Shown here piece after piece: positions 9,087-16,821 of a DNA stretch of 64,000 nucleotides. Location: positions 496,001 through 560,000 of the forward strand of contig NZ_CP083388.1 in assembly GCF_020042285.1 (NCBI RefSeq), written 5' to 3'. The position numbers and the translations under genes are program-made. Each line of letters starts with the position of its first letter. Within the stretch, counting starts at the first letter, position 1. The DNA comes from Ferruginibacter albus (lineage in GTDB: Bacteria > Bacteroidota > Bacteroidia > Chitinophagales > Chitinophagaceae). The notes under the pieces were generated by a model that saw nothing but the letters and a program-made list of their open reading frames with translations, ran no database searches and was not told the origin of the DNA.

Positions 9087-9219
9087 TCTAAGAGTAGCAT
9101 TACCACTGCCGAAGCCACAGTAGCACCCAAGCTCCACATAGCTATCCGGCAGGAACGGGCCGTCATCGTTCCTGCCTTGAATTTTTTTGTTACTTTTTTG
9201 TTTCAAGACAAAAAAGTAA
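9087..9219 (+). repeat. Structured dispersed element, copy 2 (divergent)
   Basis: This copy starts tctaagagtagcatta and keeps the core GCCGAAGCCACAGTAG. Hairpin 1 is GGCAGGAAC (9148-9156) paired exactly with GTTCCTGCC (9168-9176). The stem differs from the other copies on both sides, while the loop gggccgtcatc is kept. Hairpin 2 pairs 9190-9201 with 9208-9219 and has a different loop, ttcaag. The paired changes are the main evidence that the structure is under selection. It lies just upstream of the HNH operon start, in the opposite sense. Confidence 0.8.
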
Positions 9220-9402
9220 ATAGAGAATATCTAACAAATAATTATCCTACATCAAGCATCTTGCTTCATACCACTACATCCTCAACATTTATCAATCTAA
9301 ATCTTTAAAACCTTCATCACTTTAACAAACCATCGATAATTATCATGCCTCTCCATTTATATTTTTAAGTAAATAATTTTTTTATCTTAAAAACTGAAAA
9401 CT
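9220..9402. other. AT-rich gap before frameshifted gene
   Basis: I see no gene, hairpin terminator or clear promoter here. The last 40 bases are A/T-rich leader sequence ahead of the ATG at 9403. Confidence 0.4.
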
Positions 9403-10139
9403 ATGGCATCAACATCCGAAACCGGTCACACCAAAAACGTAGCGAATTTTAAAACATTACTTTCATTTTTAAAGGCTATGGCGCTAAGTACAATCCTTCA
9501 AAAGCAGCATTAAAAATAGCAACGTTGGAAACACAGCTAGCCAATGCAGCAGACGCATTAAAGCAGGTAAAAGCAACCAAGACAACGGTAGACAATGCTA
9601 CCAATGCACGCAAGGACATTTTTACGCCCATCAGGAAACTATGCACCAGGATAGTGAATGCACTCGCAGGCTGCGATGTGGATGAAGGGGTTGTTGAGAA
9701 TGCAAAGACCATCAACGGGAAACTACAGGGAAAAAAAGCCTCCAAAGATGAAACACCCGAAACACCTGCCACTCCGGATACGCCCGTACCAAAAAAGATC
9801 TCCGCATCACAGCAAAGCTTTGATAATTTGGTAGATCATTTTGATAAGTTAGTTGAATTGCTAAAACAGCAATCCAATTATATACCGAATGAAGTAGAAT
9901 TGCAAACAAGCTCATTAATTGCATTATCCGGCAATTTTACCACGGCAAATGATGCAGTGGTAGATGCCATTACAGAATGGAGCAATGCTATGATAGAAAG
10001 AGATCGCCGGTTATATGCTGCTAAAACAGGCATTATCGATACAGTGGCTGACGTAAAAGATTATGTAAAAAGTGTTTACAATGCAACATCGCGGGAGTAT
10101 AAGCAGTTAAGCAGCATCCAATTCAAACATTCCAATTAA
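9403..10139 (+). pseudogene. Hypothetical protein gene broken by a one-base frameshift
   Basis: The natural start appears to be the ATG at 9403 (MASTSETGHTKNVANFKTLL). That frame runs into a stop at about 9511, while the sequence continues in the next frame as FKGYGAKYNPSKAALK and then an open frame to 10139. Coding sense passes from one frame to the other within the T run at 9466-9470, where one extra T would restore a single protein of about 245 residues. The downstream part is helical and alanine- and threonine-rich (TRIVNALAGCDVDEGVVENAK) with a proline- and threonine-rich linker (DETPETPATPDTPVP) in the middle. It has no signal peptide. A sequencing error, a recent mutation or phase variation are all possible. 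Confidence 0.65.
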
Positions 10140-10181
10140 AGTTGAACCTGGACCTTGAAGAGTAAAAGATCAGCTAAAAAG

Positions 10182-10218
10182 TAAAAGAGGGTGGAAAGAA
10201 TATTTCCACCCTCTTTTA
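10182..10218 (+). terminator. Strong intrinsic terminator hairpin
   Basis: A perfect 16-base stem, TAAAAGAGGGTGGAAA with its complement, closes a 5-base loop. It lies about 45 bases after the stop of the frameshifted gene and just before the minisatellite, and ends in TTTTA. Confidence 0.8.
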
Positions 10219-10230
10219 GTATGTTGACGC

Positions 10231-10440
10231 CGGTAATAAGAATATTCGCTGCGGTAAAGAGAAAGTAAGCGTCGGCAAAGAGAATGTTTGTGTCGGCAAA
10301 AAGAAAGTAGCCACCGGTAATTTGGTTTTTTGCTCCCGTAAAAAGAAAGCAGCCGCCGGTAAAAAGAAAGCAGCCGCCGGTAAAGAGAAAGCAGGCATCT
10401 GTAAAAAGAATATTACCACCGGTAATAACGATGATTGTTT
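10231..10440. repeat. 21-bp tandem minisatellite, ten units
   Basis: Ten consecutive units of exactly 21 bases follow the consensus cggtaaaaagaaagcagcc, with no insertions or deletions between them. Units start at 10231, 10252, 10273, 10294, 10315, 10336, 10357, 10378, 10399 and 10420. The three units around 10336-10398 are nearly identical; the outer ones are degenerate. The array ends one base before the stop codon of the fibre-like gene on the minus strand. On the minus strand it is open as a 7-residue repeat (FFLPAAA), but I see no sign that this is translated as a gene. Confidence 0.9.
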
Positions 10441-10441
10441 T

Positions 10442-11077
10442 CTATTGCAGCTTTACCAATATCACATTCATACTAAAGCTCCAGGAAGAAGTAGGCAACG
10501 GAGTACCATAAGTAGTAAACAAAGCACTGGCTTTAATAACATCACCCGTATCAAAATAAACAGTAGCTATCTCCGGCCACTCCGCAGGTACCATGCTGTA
10601 GGTATAGCCGCCTTCATATATTTCCATACTGTTTGCAGCAGCATGATGACTATAGATATGGCTGCCTTTGCGGTTTAAATAAATATAGCCATGCGTATCA
10701 AAAACACTACCGGAGTAGTTTTGTGTGTTCGACATATAGCTGGTTAATATAACAAGGTATTGTCCTGCATCCGTAACCACAAAGCTGTCGTTAGTAGGTA
10801 CTTCCTGGTTGCGCACAGTAGAAGTAAACGTGCCAAAGCTAAATGTAGTGCCTGAAGAAACCAGCGATTTCCAAACACCTGCTTCATTCCCTTTTAATTC
10901 TGATCCATCGTATTTAATAGCACCCGGTGCATATACGGTAGAAGTGTTGCCAACTTTTACTGCACCGTTCACATCCAGCTTTTCCGATGGGGTAGTAGTG
11001 CCTACGCCAACATTTTGCGCCAGCAATACAGGGGATATCATAACCTGTAGCAATAAAAGCACTATGCCATTTCTCAT
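10442..11077 (-). CDS. Secreted protein with fibre-type repeat and C1q-like C-terminal domain
   Basis: Read from the ATG at 11077 the protein is 211 residues; a start at 11113 would put 12 residues before the signal peptide. The signal peptide MRNGIVLLLLQVMISPVLLAQ is followed by NVGVGTTTPSEKLDVNGAVKVG, the short motif found in many Bacteroidota surface and tail-fibre-like proteins. The C-terminal 130 residues are strand-rich (TFSFGTFTSTVRNQEVPTND, FVVTDAGQYLVILTSYMS, SWSFSMNVILVKL) and resemble a C1q/TNF-like jelly roll. It is probably exported to the surface. The 3' end abuts the 21-bp minisatellite. Divergent from the lipoprotein gene at 11290. Confidence 0.75.
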   Translation of the reverse strand: MRNGIVLLLLQVMISPVLLAQNVGVGTTTPSEKLDVNGAVKVGNTSTVYAPGAIKYDGSELKGNEAGVWKSLVSSGTTFSFGTFTSTVRNQEVPTNDSFVVTDAGQYLVILTSYMSNTQNYSGSVFDTHGYIYLNRKGSHIYSHHAAANSMEIYEGGYTYSMVPAEWPEIATVYFDTGDVIKASALFTTYGTPLPTSSWSFSMNVILVKLQ

Positions 11078-11243
11078 AACTAAAAATTTATGATCAAATG
11101 TACAATGAAACAAAGCGAATAATATGTTTACAGCGATCGATTTTATTGATCATCGTGTATGAATACAAGTTAAATAGGTGTTCTTAATGATCGATACGGC
11201 TTAATATAATAACACGCACTTGTTACATAATTTTTGTATCGCT

Positions 11244-11273
11244 TGGTTTAGCAACGCTTGCCTGTTATATTTG
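11244..11273 (+). promoter_or_regulatory. Bacteroidota-type promoter of lipoprotein gene
   Basis: A TTG at 11244-11246 and TATATTTG at 11266-11273 are separated by 19 bases, matching the Bacteroidota consensus TTG-N19-TAnnTTTG. The start codon at 11290 follows 16 bases later, giving a short leader. Confidence 0.65.
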
Positions 11274-11289
11274 ATAAAACAACTTTATT

Positions 11290-11760
11290 ATGAAAAAAAC
11301 ATTGATGGTTACTTATCCCGTTTTAGTGTTGATGCTCTTTTCTTGTTCAAAAGCAAAAGAGGCATTTGGTATTACTACTGCCACATGGCATGTTGGTACA
11401 GACACTTATACATCCACTAATGTGGTAAAAGATGGAACTACACAAGTAAGGGCTAACGGAACAAACTCAAATTCCATGCAGGTATTCTTTTCAGCTATTC
11501 CTGCAACCGCCGGCACTTACAAGGTAGTAAGCGAAACCAAAGCCGGTAATAATACATTGGCAAGTAATGAACTGGCAGTGGAGTTCAATGTGGGAGCCAA
11601 CGATGTTTACTTGAGTACAGGGTCCGGTGATGTAATGGCGACAGTAACGGTTGATGGGAATGGAAATGTTATTGTAGATGTACCAACCATAGAGGTAGAG
11701 CATTTTGCAGGCGCAGGTTCGCTTGGCAAAACTACCGGTGACGGAGAACTGGAATATTAG
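11290..11760 (+). CDS. Small lipoprotein of unknown function
   Basis: The 156-residue protein has a lipoprotein signal, MKKTLMVTYPVLVLMLFSC, with cleavage before Cys19. The rest is a strand-rich domain high in T, N and G (ATWHVGTDTYTSTNVVKD) ending in an acidic tail. It would be anchored in the outer membrane or at the periplasmic face. The family is not recognised. A promoter of the local type lies upstream and a perfect terminator hairpin follows 20 bases after the stop, so it is a single-gene transcript. Confidence 0.8.
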   Translation: MKKTLMVTYPVLVLMLFSCSKAKEAFGITTATWHVGTDTYTSTNVVKDGTTQVRANGTNSNSMQVFFSAIPATAGTYKVVSETKAGNNTLASNELAVEFNVGANDVYLSTGSGDVMATVTVDGNGNVIVDVPTIEVEHFAGAGSLGKTTGDGELEY

Positions 11761-11779
11761 TGTTGAGAAGAAATAATAA

Positions 11780-11806
11780 AAGCCGCTGTTAACAGCGGCT
11801 TTTTTG
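11780..11806 (+). terminator. Intrinsic terminator of lipoprotein gene
   Basis: AAGCCGCTG at 11780-11788 pairs exactly with CAGCGGCTT at 11793-11801 around a 4-base loop, followed by a run of T. Confidence 0.85.
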
Positions 11807-11948
11807 TGCAATAGCATGAACAGATCTAAGATGCTGCTTTATGCGCCACTAACAAAAAAAAACAGCAGTCTACCCAACCCTCTTTATCTCTTGCACAGTT
11901 CTATATATTGAGCTTCTCTTATACAGGAAGTAGTATATATTTGAAAAT

Positions 11949-13649
11949 ATGAACCGTTATCTTTTAACACTTATCCTTTTTTGTTGCTGCTACAGCTTAA
12001 CTGCGCAAACAAAAGCTTCGTTTAAATACATCGTTTATTTTCCTTCCGATTCGTTTACTGTAACAGAGCAGTCAAAAGAAGCGTTTGAAGCAATATTGAA
12101 TACTTACAGGCAAACAGGAAAAATAGACAGCATTGCTATAACCGGTTATACCGATGCAACAGGAAATGATGCATACAATATTGAGCTAAGTAAAAAAAGA
12201 GCAACAGATGTAGTTAATTGGTTAACGTTCTTTCAGGCAGAAAACAATAGTGCATTCTCCATAACAGCAAAATGGCTGGGCAAAGCAGACCCGGTAGAAA
12301 GCAATAATACTATACAGGGAAAGATGATGAACCGCCGGGCAGAGATATCGGTATATGCATCTCCTGCTTTGTTAACTATAAAGCAATTGTTTGAGGCAAC
12401 GAAACTGAACCCCGATCGCTTTTGTATCAGCAATGATAGAGATACCATTTTAGTAGCCAAACACGGCACACTTATTTATATCAAAGCCAACAGCATTCAA
12501 CTGCCGGAAGGCTATGGCTGTGCGCCTTGTATAACGGTAGAGGTAAAAGAAGCTTTGTATAAAGATGATATTGTAGCAGAGAATTTAACTACTGTTTCCG
12601 GTGATAATATTTTGGTGTCTCAATCAATGGTGAATGTGCAATTCAAGTGTGGAGACAACTTGTTGCAGTTAAAGCAAGGCAGTAATTATGTGATCATGTC
12701 GCCAACGGATGCACCCAATAACGGTAATAAAATATATAAAGGAGATTGGGACAGTACATTGGGTCATTTTGATTGGAAGGGCACCGATAGCACTTCACAA
12801 ACAATACTGCCCATTCCTGCAGACCTGTTTAAAAAATGCGGAGGATGGCAGGATAAAGTGATATACGTTGATGATTGTTCTCATTGCTCATTGGTTTTTT
12901 GCGGCATTGGTAAATGGATGTCCGGCTGGTTCAGCGATGTAAAAAGACAATCAGCAAGAGATTATTTTTCGTGCAGACGAAACAAGCGGCAAACCGCTGC
13001 TGCAACAAAAAGAGCGATTGCGGCAGGATTTGCAAATCAAAGCCAGGCTTTGCAGGATTCGATAAGAAGCTTATATCAAAAGGCACAGAATGATATGCCG
13101 GAGATTCGATTGCCCTCTGATAGTGCTATTGCAAAAGCTCCCTGCAATGCCTTGCTGGAGTTACTGAAAAAAGAATATGCTATAAAAGATTCGTTGTTTA
13201 AGGAAAAGTATTTGGAAATGTCTTTGATGCGTATGCAGCAGAACGGTAACCCCATCAATTACCGCGATATAAACCAATTGCAATACAATGTATATGCAGT
13301 ATCGCAAACCGGTTGGAGTAATATAGACTGGATGACGAAAGTGCCGGAAGATAAGCTGAAAACTATTTATGTCAACCTTGCGCCATCTGATTATACCGAT
13401 TGTAAGCTGGTATTTAAGAACCGACGTACCATTATTCCGGCGAGCAGAAAACTAAAAGATCAATTTGTATTTCCATTCATACCGGTAGATGAGGAAGCTT
13501 ATCTTTTAATAATAAATACCAATGCACCAAAAGGAAAAGTACAGGTACAGATATTGGATATTACTACTGGCGCACAAACCATAACACCTCAATTAGAAAC
13601 AATTCCATTAGAGAAGTTCTTAGCATATTTAAAAACGTTGAATAAATAA
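11949..13649 (+). CDS. OmpA-family protein with large C-terminal extracytoplasmic module
   Basis: The signal peptide (MNRYLLTLILFCCCYSLTAQ) is followed directly by an OmpA peptidoglycan-binding domain (residues about 24-137: VYFPSDSFTVTEQSK, ITGYTDATGNDAYNIELSKKRA, NRRAEISVY). Having this domain at the N-terminus with 430 residues after it is unusual. The C-terminal part has a Cys-rich loop (GYGCAPCITVEV, later DDCSHCSL) and two blocks resembling the membrane partner of the sigma factor at 47.9-49.7 kb: IYIKANSIQLPEG with VEVKEALYKDDIVAENLTT, and a later QYNVYAVSQTGWSNID. It is probably periplasmic, bound to peptidoglycan. A TATATTTG box at 11936-11943 with a TTG 24 bases upstream lies almost on the start codon. 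Confidence 0.85.
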   Translation: MNRYLLTLILFCCCYSLTAQTKASFKYIVYFPSDSFTVTEQSKEAFEAILNTYRQTGKIDSIAITGYTDATGNDAYNIELSKKRATDVVNWLTFFQAENNSAFSITAKWLGKADPVESNNTIQGKMMNRRAEISVYASPALLTIKQLFEATKLNPDRFCISNDRDTILVAKHGTLIYIKANSIQLPEGYGCAPCITVEVKEALYKDDIVAENLTTVSGDNILVSQSMVNVQFKCGDNLLQLKQGSNYVIMSPTDAPNNGNKIYKGDWDSTLGHFDWKGTDSTSQTILPIPADLFKKCGGWQDKVIYVDDCSHCSLVFCGIGKWMSGWFSDVKRQSARDYFSCRRNKRQTAAATKRAIAAGFANQSQALQDSIRSLYQKAQNDMPEIRLPSDSAIAKAPCNALLELLKKEYAIKDSLFKEKYLEMSLMRMQQNGNPINYRDINQLQYNVYAVSQTGWSNIDWMTKVPEDKLKTIYVNLAPSDYTDCKLVFKNRRTIIPASRKLKDQFVFPFIPVDEEAYLLIINTNAPKGKVQVQILDITTGAQTITPQLETIPLEKFLAYLKTLNK

Positions 13650-14033
13650 TTAGAGATTGCTATTATAATATTGCCATCGCATTTTTAGAAGGTTAACAAC
13701 ACTTCAAATTAAAAAGCTGTCAGTCTGAGCTAGTCGAAGACGGTCTTATAAAATATACACTTCAAGCCTAACAATAGAATTGCCAAAGTATAGTTTACAG
13801 ACTAGGGAAGATGCGAAGAAAGTTGTGTGTTTCTTTATCAAATAGTAGAGTGTCAGTCTGAGCTAGTCGAAGACGGTCTTATAAAATATACACTTCAATC
13901 CTAACAATAGAATTACCAAAGTATAGTTTACAGACTGGTGAAGATGGGAAGAGAGTTGGTGTTTCTTTATCAAATAGTAGAGTGTCAGTCTGAGCTAGTC
14001 GAAGACGGTCTAATAAAATATACTCTCTTCAAG

Positions 14034-14163
14034 TCTAAGAATAGAATTACTAATGTCGAAGCCACAGTAGTACTACCGTTTAATCAGGGAACCCACCGAC
14101 AAACGGGCTGTCATCGTTTGTCGGCGGCTTTTTTGGTTACTTTTTTTCCGCAAAAAAAGTAAC
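14034..14163 (+). repeat. Structured dispersed element, copy 3 (in array unit B1)
   Basis: It has the core GTCGAAGCCACAGTAG; hairpin 1 CCGACAAAC (14096-14104) with GTTTGTCGG (14116-14124) and loop gggctgtcatc; and hairpin 2 GTTACTTTTTTT with its complement at 14136-14163 and loop ccgc. It is closest in sequence to copy 4 and to copy 1. Confidence 0.85.
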
Positions 14164-14232
14164 ATAAGAGCACTATGATTTATGATAACGCTTAAGCTTT
14201 AAAGTTTTCGCCTCCACAGCCGGCGTGGCTGC

Positions 14233-14338
14233 GTAACTGCACCGGCGCTGCTTTTGTTTCTTTGAAAAAATATGCTGCGCATTTTTTCAATCCCGCCTGC
14301 GGCGATACCGAACCAAAAGAGGCGCCTACTGCAGTTAC
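14233..14338. repeat. Imperfect inverted repeat inside array unit B1
   Basis: The arm gtaactgcaccggcgc...cttttg (from 14233) is complementary, with small gaps, to caaaag...ggcgcc...gcagttac (14314-14338). The loop region holds a smaller hairpin, GAAAAAAT...ATTTTTTC. The same structure recurs in unit B2 at about 14774-14878 with several base changes. It is GC-richer than its surroundings. Confidence 0.6.
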
Positions 14339-14570
14339 TGGTGAAGATGGGAAGAAAGTTGTGTGTTTCTTTATCAAATAGTAGAGTGTCAGTCTGAGTT
14401 AGTCGAAGACGGTCTTATAAAATATACACTTCAATCCTAACAATAGAATTACCAAAGTATAGTTTACAGACTGGTGAAGATGTGAAGAAAGTTATGTGTT
14501 TATTTATCGAATAGTAGAGTGTCAGTCTGAGCTAGTCGAAGACGGTCTAATAAAATATACTCTCTTCAAG

Positions 14571-14701
14571 TCTAAGAATAGAATTACTAATGTCGAAGCC
14601 ACAGTAGTACTACCGTTTAATCAGGGAACCCACCGACAAACGGGCCGTCATCGTTTGTCGGCGGCTTTTTTGCGTTACTTTTTTTCCGCAAAAAAAGTAA
14701 T
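14571..14701 (+). repeat. Structured dispersed element, copy 4 (in array unit B2)
   Basis: Nearly identical to copy 3. The hairpin 1 loop reads gggccgtcatc as in copy 2, and the second hairpin ends in GTAAT instead of GTAAC. Hairpin 1 pairs 14633-14641 with 14653-14661. Confidence 0.85.
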
Positions 14702-15019
14702 AGAAGAGAACTATGATTTATGATAACGCTTAAGCTTTAAAGTTTTTCGCCTCCGCAGCCGGCGTGGCTGCGTAACTGCACCGGCGCTGCTTTTGCTTCT
14801 TTGAAAAAATATGCTGTGCATTTTTTCAATCCCGCCTGCGCCGATACCGAAGCAAAAGAGGCGCCTTATGCAGTTACTGGTGAAGATGCGAAGAAAGTTG
14901 TGTGTTTCTTTATCAAATAGTAGAGTGTCAGTCTGAGCTGGTCGAAGACGGTCTTATAAAATATACTCTTCAAGTTTAAGAATAGAATTTTTAAAGCACA
15001 GATCACAGTAGTGTAAAAT

Positions 15020-15044
15020 ACAAAAGGCTGCGTATAGCAGCCTT
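15020..15044 (-). terminator. Intrinsic terminator of glutamate dehydrogenase gene
   Basis: AAGGCTGC at 15024-15031 pairs exactly with GCAGCCTT at 15037-15044 around a 5-base loop. Read on the minus strand it is followed by TTTTG. It lies about 45 bases downstream of the stop codon at 15088. Confidence 0.7.
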
Positions 15045-15087
15045 GTCCGTTGATAGTCACCTGACCAACAACAAATAAGATACATAA

Positions 15088-16506
15088 TTAAGGAAATATT
15101 CCCAGCTCAACATATGTAGTAGCTACTTTATTAATAGCGCTGACAAAAGCAGCCGTACGCATATCGGTTATAGCAGGATTACTATGCCATACATCAATGA
15201 TCTCTCTTGTAGAAGTGATCATGGTTTCTTCCAAACCGCTATGCACCAGGTCAACTTCTTCTGGTCCATGATGAATGAAATTGCGTTCTAGCTCGCTTAC
15301 CTTTTTACCGCTTAGTTCTTCTATTTGAGATAAGATATGTGCATTTAAGTTTTCAGTAAAACGTTTTTCCAAACGACCATAGCGGACATGGCTAAGGTTT
15401 TTTAACCATTCAAAATAACTAACCGTAACACCGCCGGCGTTCAAGTACATGTCCGGCACACAAACAATTCCTTTTTTAGCAAATATTTCATCTGCATCAG
15501 GCGTACAAGGTCCGTTCGCTGCTTCACCAACGATCTTTGCTTTGATGCGTGGTGCATTCTCGGCATTGATAACATTTTCCAAAGCAGCAGGAATTAAAAT
15601 ATCACATTCCAGTTCCAATGCATCAGCAGTATTGGTAATATTGGTAGCGCCGGGAAAATTTAAAATTGATTTTGTTTTATTCCGATGTTGAAATACATCT
15701 TCTTCATTCAATCCATCAGCATTGTAAATAGCGCCTTCATATTCTGCCAATGCAATTACTTTAGCGTCATGTTCGCGGAAAAATTTTGCAGTATGATAAC
15801 CCACGTTTCCTAAACCCTGTACTACTACTTTCTTTCCTTCAATGCCTAATGGCAATTTGATCTTATCCATTACTTCGGGCATATTGCACACTTCACGGAT
15901 ACCAAAGAAAACACCCAGTCCTGTTGCTTCTTTACGTCCGCGTACACCACCTTGCGATACAGGCTTTCCGGTAACACAACCCAATGCATCAATTTCGCCG
16001 GGACGTAGCGATAAATAAGTATCAGCTATCCACGACATTTCTTTTTCGCCTGTTCCATAATCAGGAGCAGGAACATCAATGCCCGGGCCTATAAAATTTT
16101 TCTTTATTAATTCTGATGTATAACGACGGGTGATCTTCTCCAATTCATACACACTGTAATTTTTTGGGTTGATCTTGATACCTCCTTTAGCACCACCAAA
16201 GGGAACATTTACAATAGCGCATTTGTAGGTCATCAAGCTGGCCAATGCCATTACTTCATCCTGGTTTACAAATTCGCTAAAGCGGATACCTCCTTTACAA
16301 GGTGATTTATGCTGGCTATGCTGTACACGATACGCTTCAATTACTTCAATGGTTCCATTATCCCGTTTAATAGGGAAACGCATACGATATACGCTGTTGC
16401 AGGCTTTTATTTGTTGAAGAATTCCTTTGTCCCAATTGGTAAGCTGTGCGGCTTTATCAAAACTTTTGTTTACGTCGTCGAGGAAACTATACTCTGGTGC
16501 TGGCAT
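15088..16506 (-). CDS. Glu/Leu/Phe/Val dehydrogenase (glutamate dehydrogenase type)
   Basis: The enzyme interconverts glutamate and 2-oxoglutarate plus ammonia in the cytosol with NAD(P). From the ATG at 16506 ([16 protein letters not shown]) it has 472 residues; the longer reading from 16563 adds a poor leader. Key sites are the glutamate-binding KGGIRF, the catalytic lysine region PFGGAKGGI, the aspartate in [14 protein letters not shown], and the dinucleotide motif [12 protein letters not shown]. The relaxed length relative to classic GDH and Bacteroidota context leave exact substrate and cofactor open. It follows ccmD in the same direction, about 90 bases away across an inverted repeat. 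Confidence 0.9.
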   Translation of the reverse strand: MPAPEYSFLDDVNKSFDKAAQLTNWDKGILQQIKACNSVYRMRFPIKRDNGTIEVIEAYRVQHSQHKSPCKGGIRFSEFVNQDEVMALASLMTYKCAIVNVPFGGAKGGIKINPKNYSVYELEKITRRYTSELIKKNFIGPGIDVPAPDYGTGEKEMSWIADTYLSLRPGEIDALGCVTGKPVSQGGVRGRKEATGLGVFFGIREVCNMPEVMDKIKLPLGIEGKKVVVQGLGNVGYHTAKFFREHDAKVIALAEYEGAIYNADGLNEEDVFQHRNKTKSILNFPGATNITNTADALELECDILIPAALENVINAENAPRIKAKIVGEAANGPCTPDADEIFAKKGIVCVPDMYLNAGGVTVSYFEWLKNLSHVRYGRLEKRFTENLNAHILSQIEELSGKKVSELERNFIHHGPEEVDLVHSGLEETMITSTREIIDVWHSNPAITDMRTAAFVSAINKVATTYVELGIFP

Positions 16507-16541
16507 AAAAAAGATATTTAGTGAGGCAATCGTTTTTTTAT

Positions 16542-16603
16542 GTGAAACGTGAGACGTGATCAAACATTCAGCGTTGCATTAGTTTTCACGATTGACGTTT
16601 CAC
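16542..16603. repeat. Inverted repeat between ccmD and glutamate dehydrogenase genes
   Basis: The 18-base arms GTGAAACGTGAGACGTGA (16542-16559) and its near complement at 16586-16603 agree at about 15 positions. The right arm covers the ccmD stop codon. It may form the 3' end of the ccm transcript or be a REP-like element. Confidence 0.6.
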
Positions 16604-16821
16604 GGCTGTTCGTTTTTTTCTAGTTTACTTATTTTTCTGTCGATACTTATTACGTATAGGATCAGTCCTACTAAGATAGTAATACAAATTGCCATTACCA
16701 CGTAAATTTTTCCGCTGCTGCGCATCGTGTCTTCTACCGGTTGTGCTGCCTGTGCATTGGCCATAACGGTTATGAATAAACTACAAACTAATAATAGCAA
16801 TTGTAAAGATCTGTTACGCAT
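16600..16821 (-). CDS. CcmD-like small membrane protein
   Basis: This 73-residue protein has a signal-like or first hydrophobic segment (residues 6-23), a short periplasmic stretch ending in an alanine/proline-rich part, and a membrane helix IYVVMAICITILVGLILYVI near residues 39-58 followed by the charged tail DRKISKLEKNEQ. This matches the CcmD type partner of the CcmC haem transporter. It overlaps the end of the ccmC gene by 8 bases, so it is in the same operon. Confidence 0.75.
   Translation of the reverse strand: MRNRSLQLLLLVCSLFITVMANAQAAQPVEDTMRSSGKIYVVMAICITILVGLILYVISIDRKISKLEKNEQP

Larger units (their letters stand above)
13718..15013. repeat. Compound tandem array, units A-A-B-A-B-partial
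   Basis: Units begin with tgtcagtctgagctagtcga at 13718, 13851, 13983, 14387, 14520 and 14926. Three short units (A, 132-133 bases: 13718, 13851, 14387) alternate with two long ones (B, 404-406 bases: 13983, 14520), and a truncated unit closes the array. A and B share their first ~70 bases and their last ~50 bases (around ctggtgaagatg and tctttatcaaatagtag); B carries about 270 extra bases in the middle, made of the structured element and a second inverted repeat. Short open frames within it are repeat-encoded and not taken as genes. It fills the whole gap between the OmpA-fusion and glutamate dehydrogenase genes. Confidence 0.9.

Noticed and set aside
9403..9513. Programmed -1 ribosomal frameshift at TCA TTT TTA AAG
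   Set aside because: The slippery heptamer rule X XXY YYZ is not met at the codon boundary and no downstream pseudoknot is seen; a simple indel or phase-variable T run is more likely.
10216..10440. Reading frames through the 21-bp repeat, such as the hydrophobic heptad frame on the minus strand and KKAAAG repeats on the plus strand
   Set aside because: They arise because the period is a multiple of three; they lack start context, signal sequence or extension, and the plus frame is interrupted by stops.
13718..15013. CRISPR array
   Set aside because: Units are far too long, spacers are not unique sequence of constant length, and no cas gene is nearby.
13938..15060. Short open frames within the compound array, on both strands (for example 13938-14162, 14192-14377, 14496-14723, 14866-15060)
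   Set aside because: The two plus-strand frames are near copies that cover repeat sequence with hairpins and end in hairpin arms; they are explained by the repeats and do not look like proteins.
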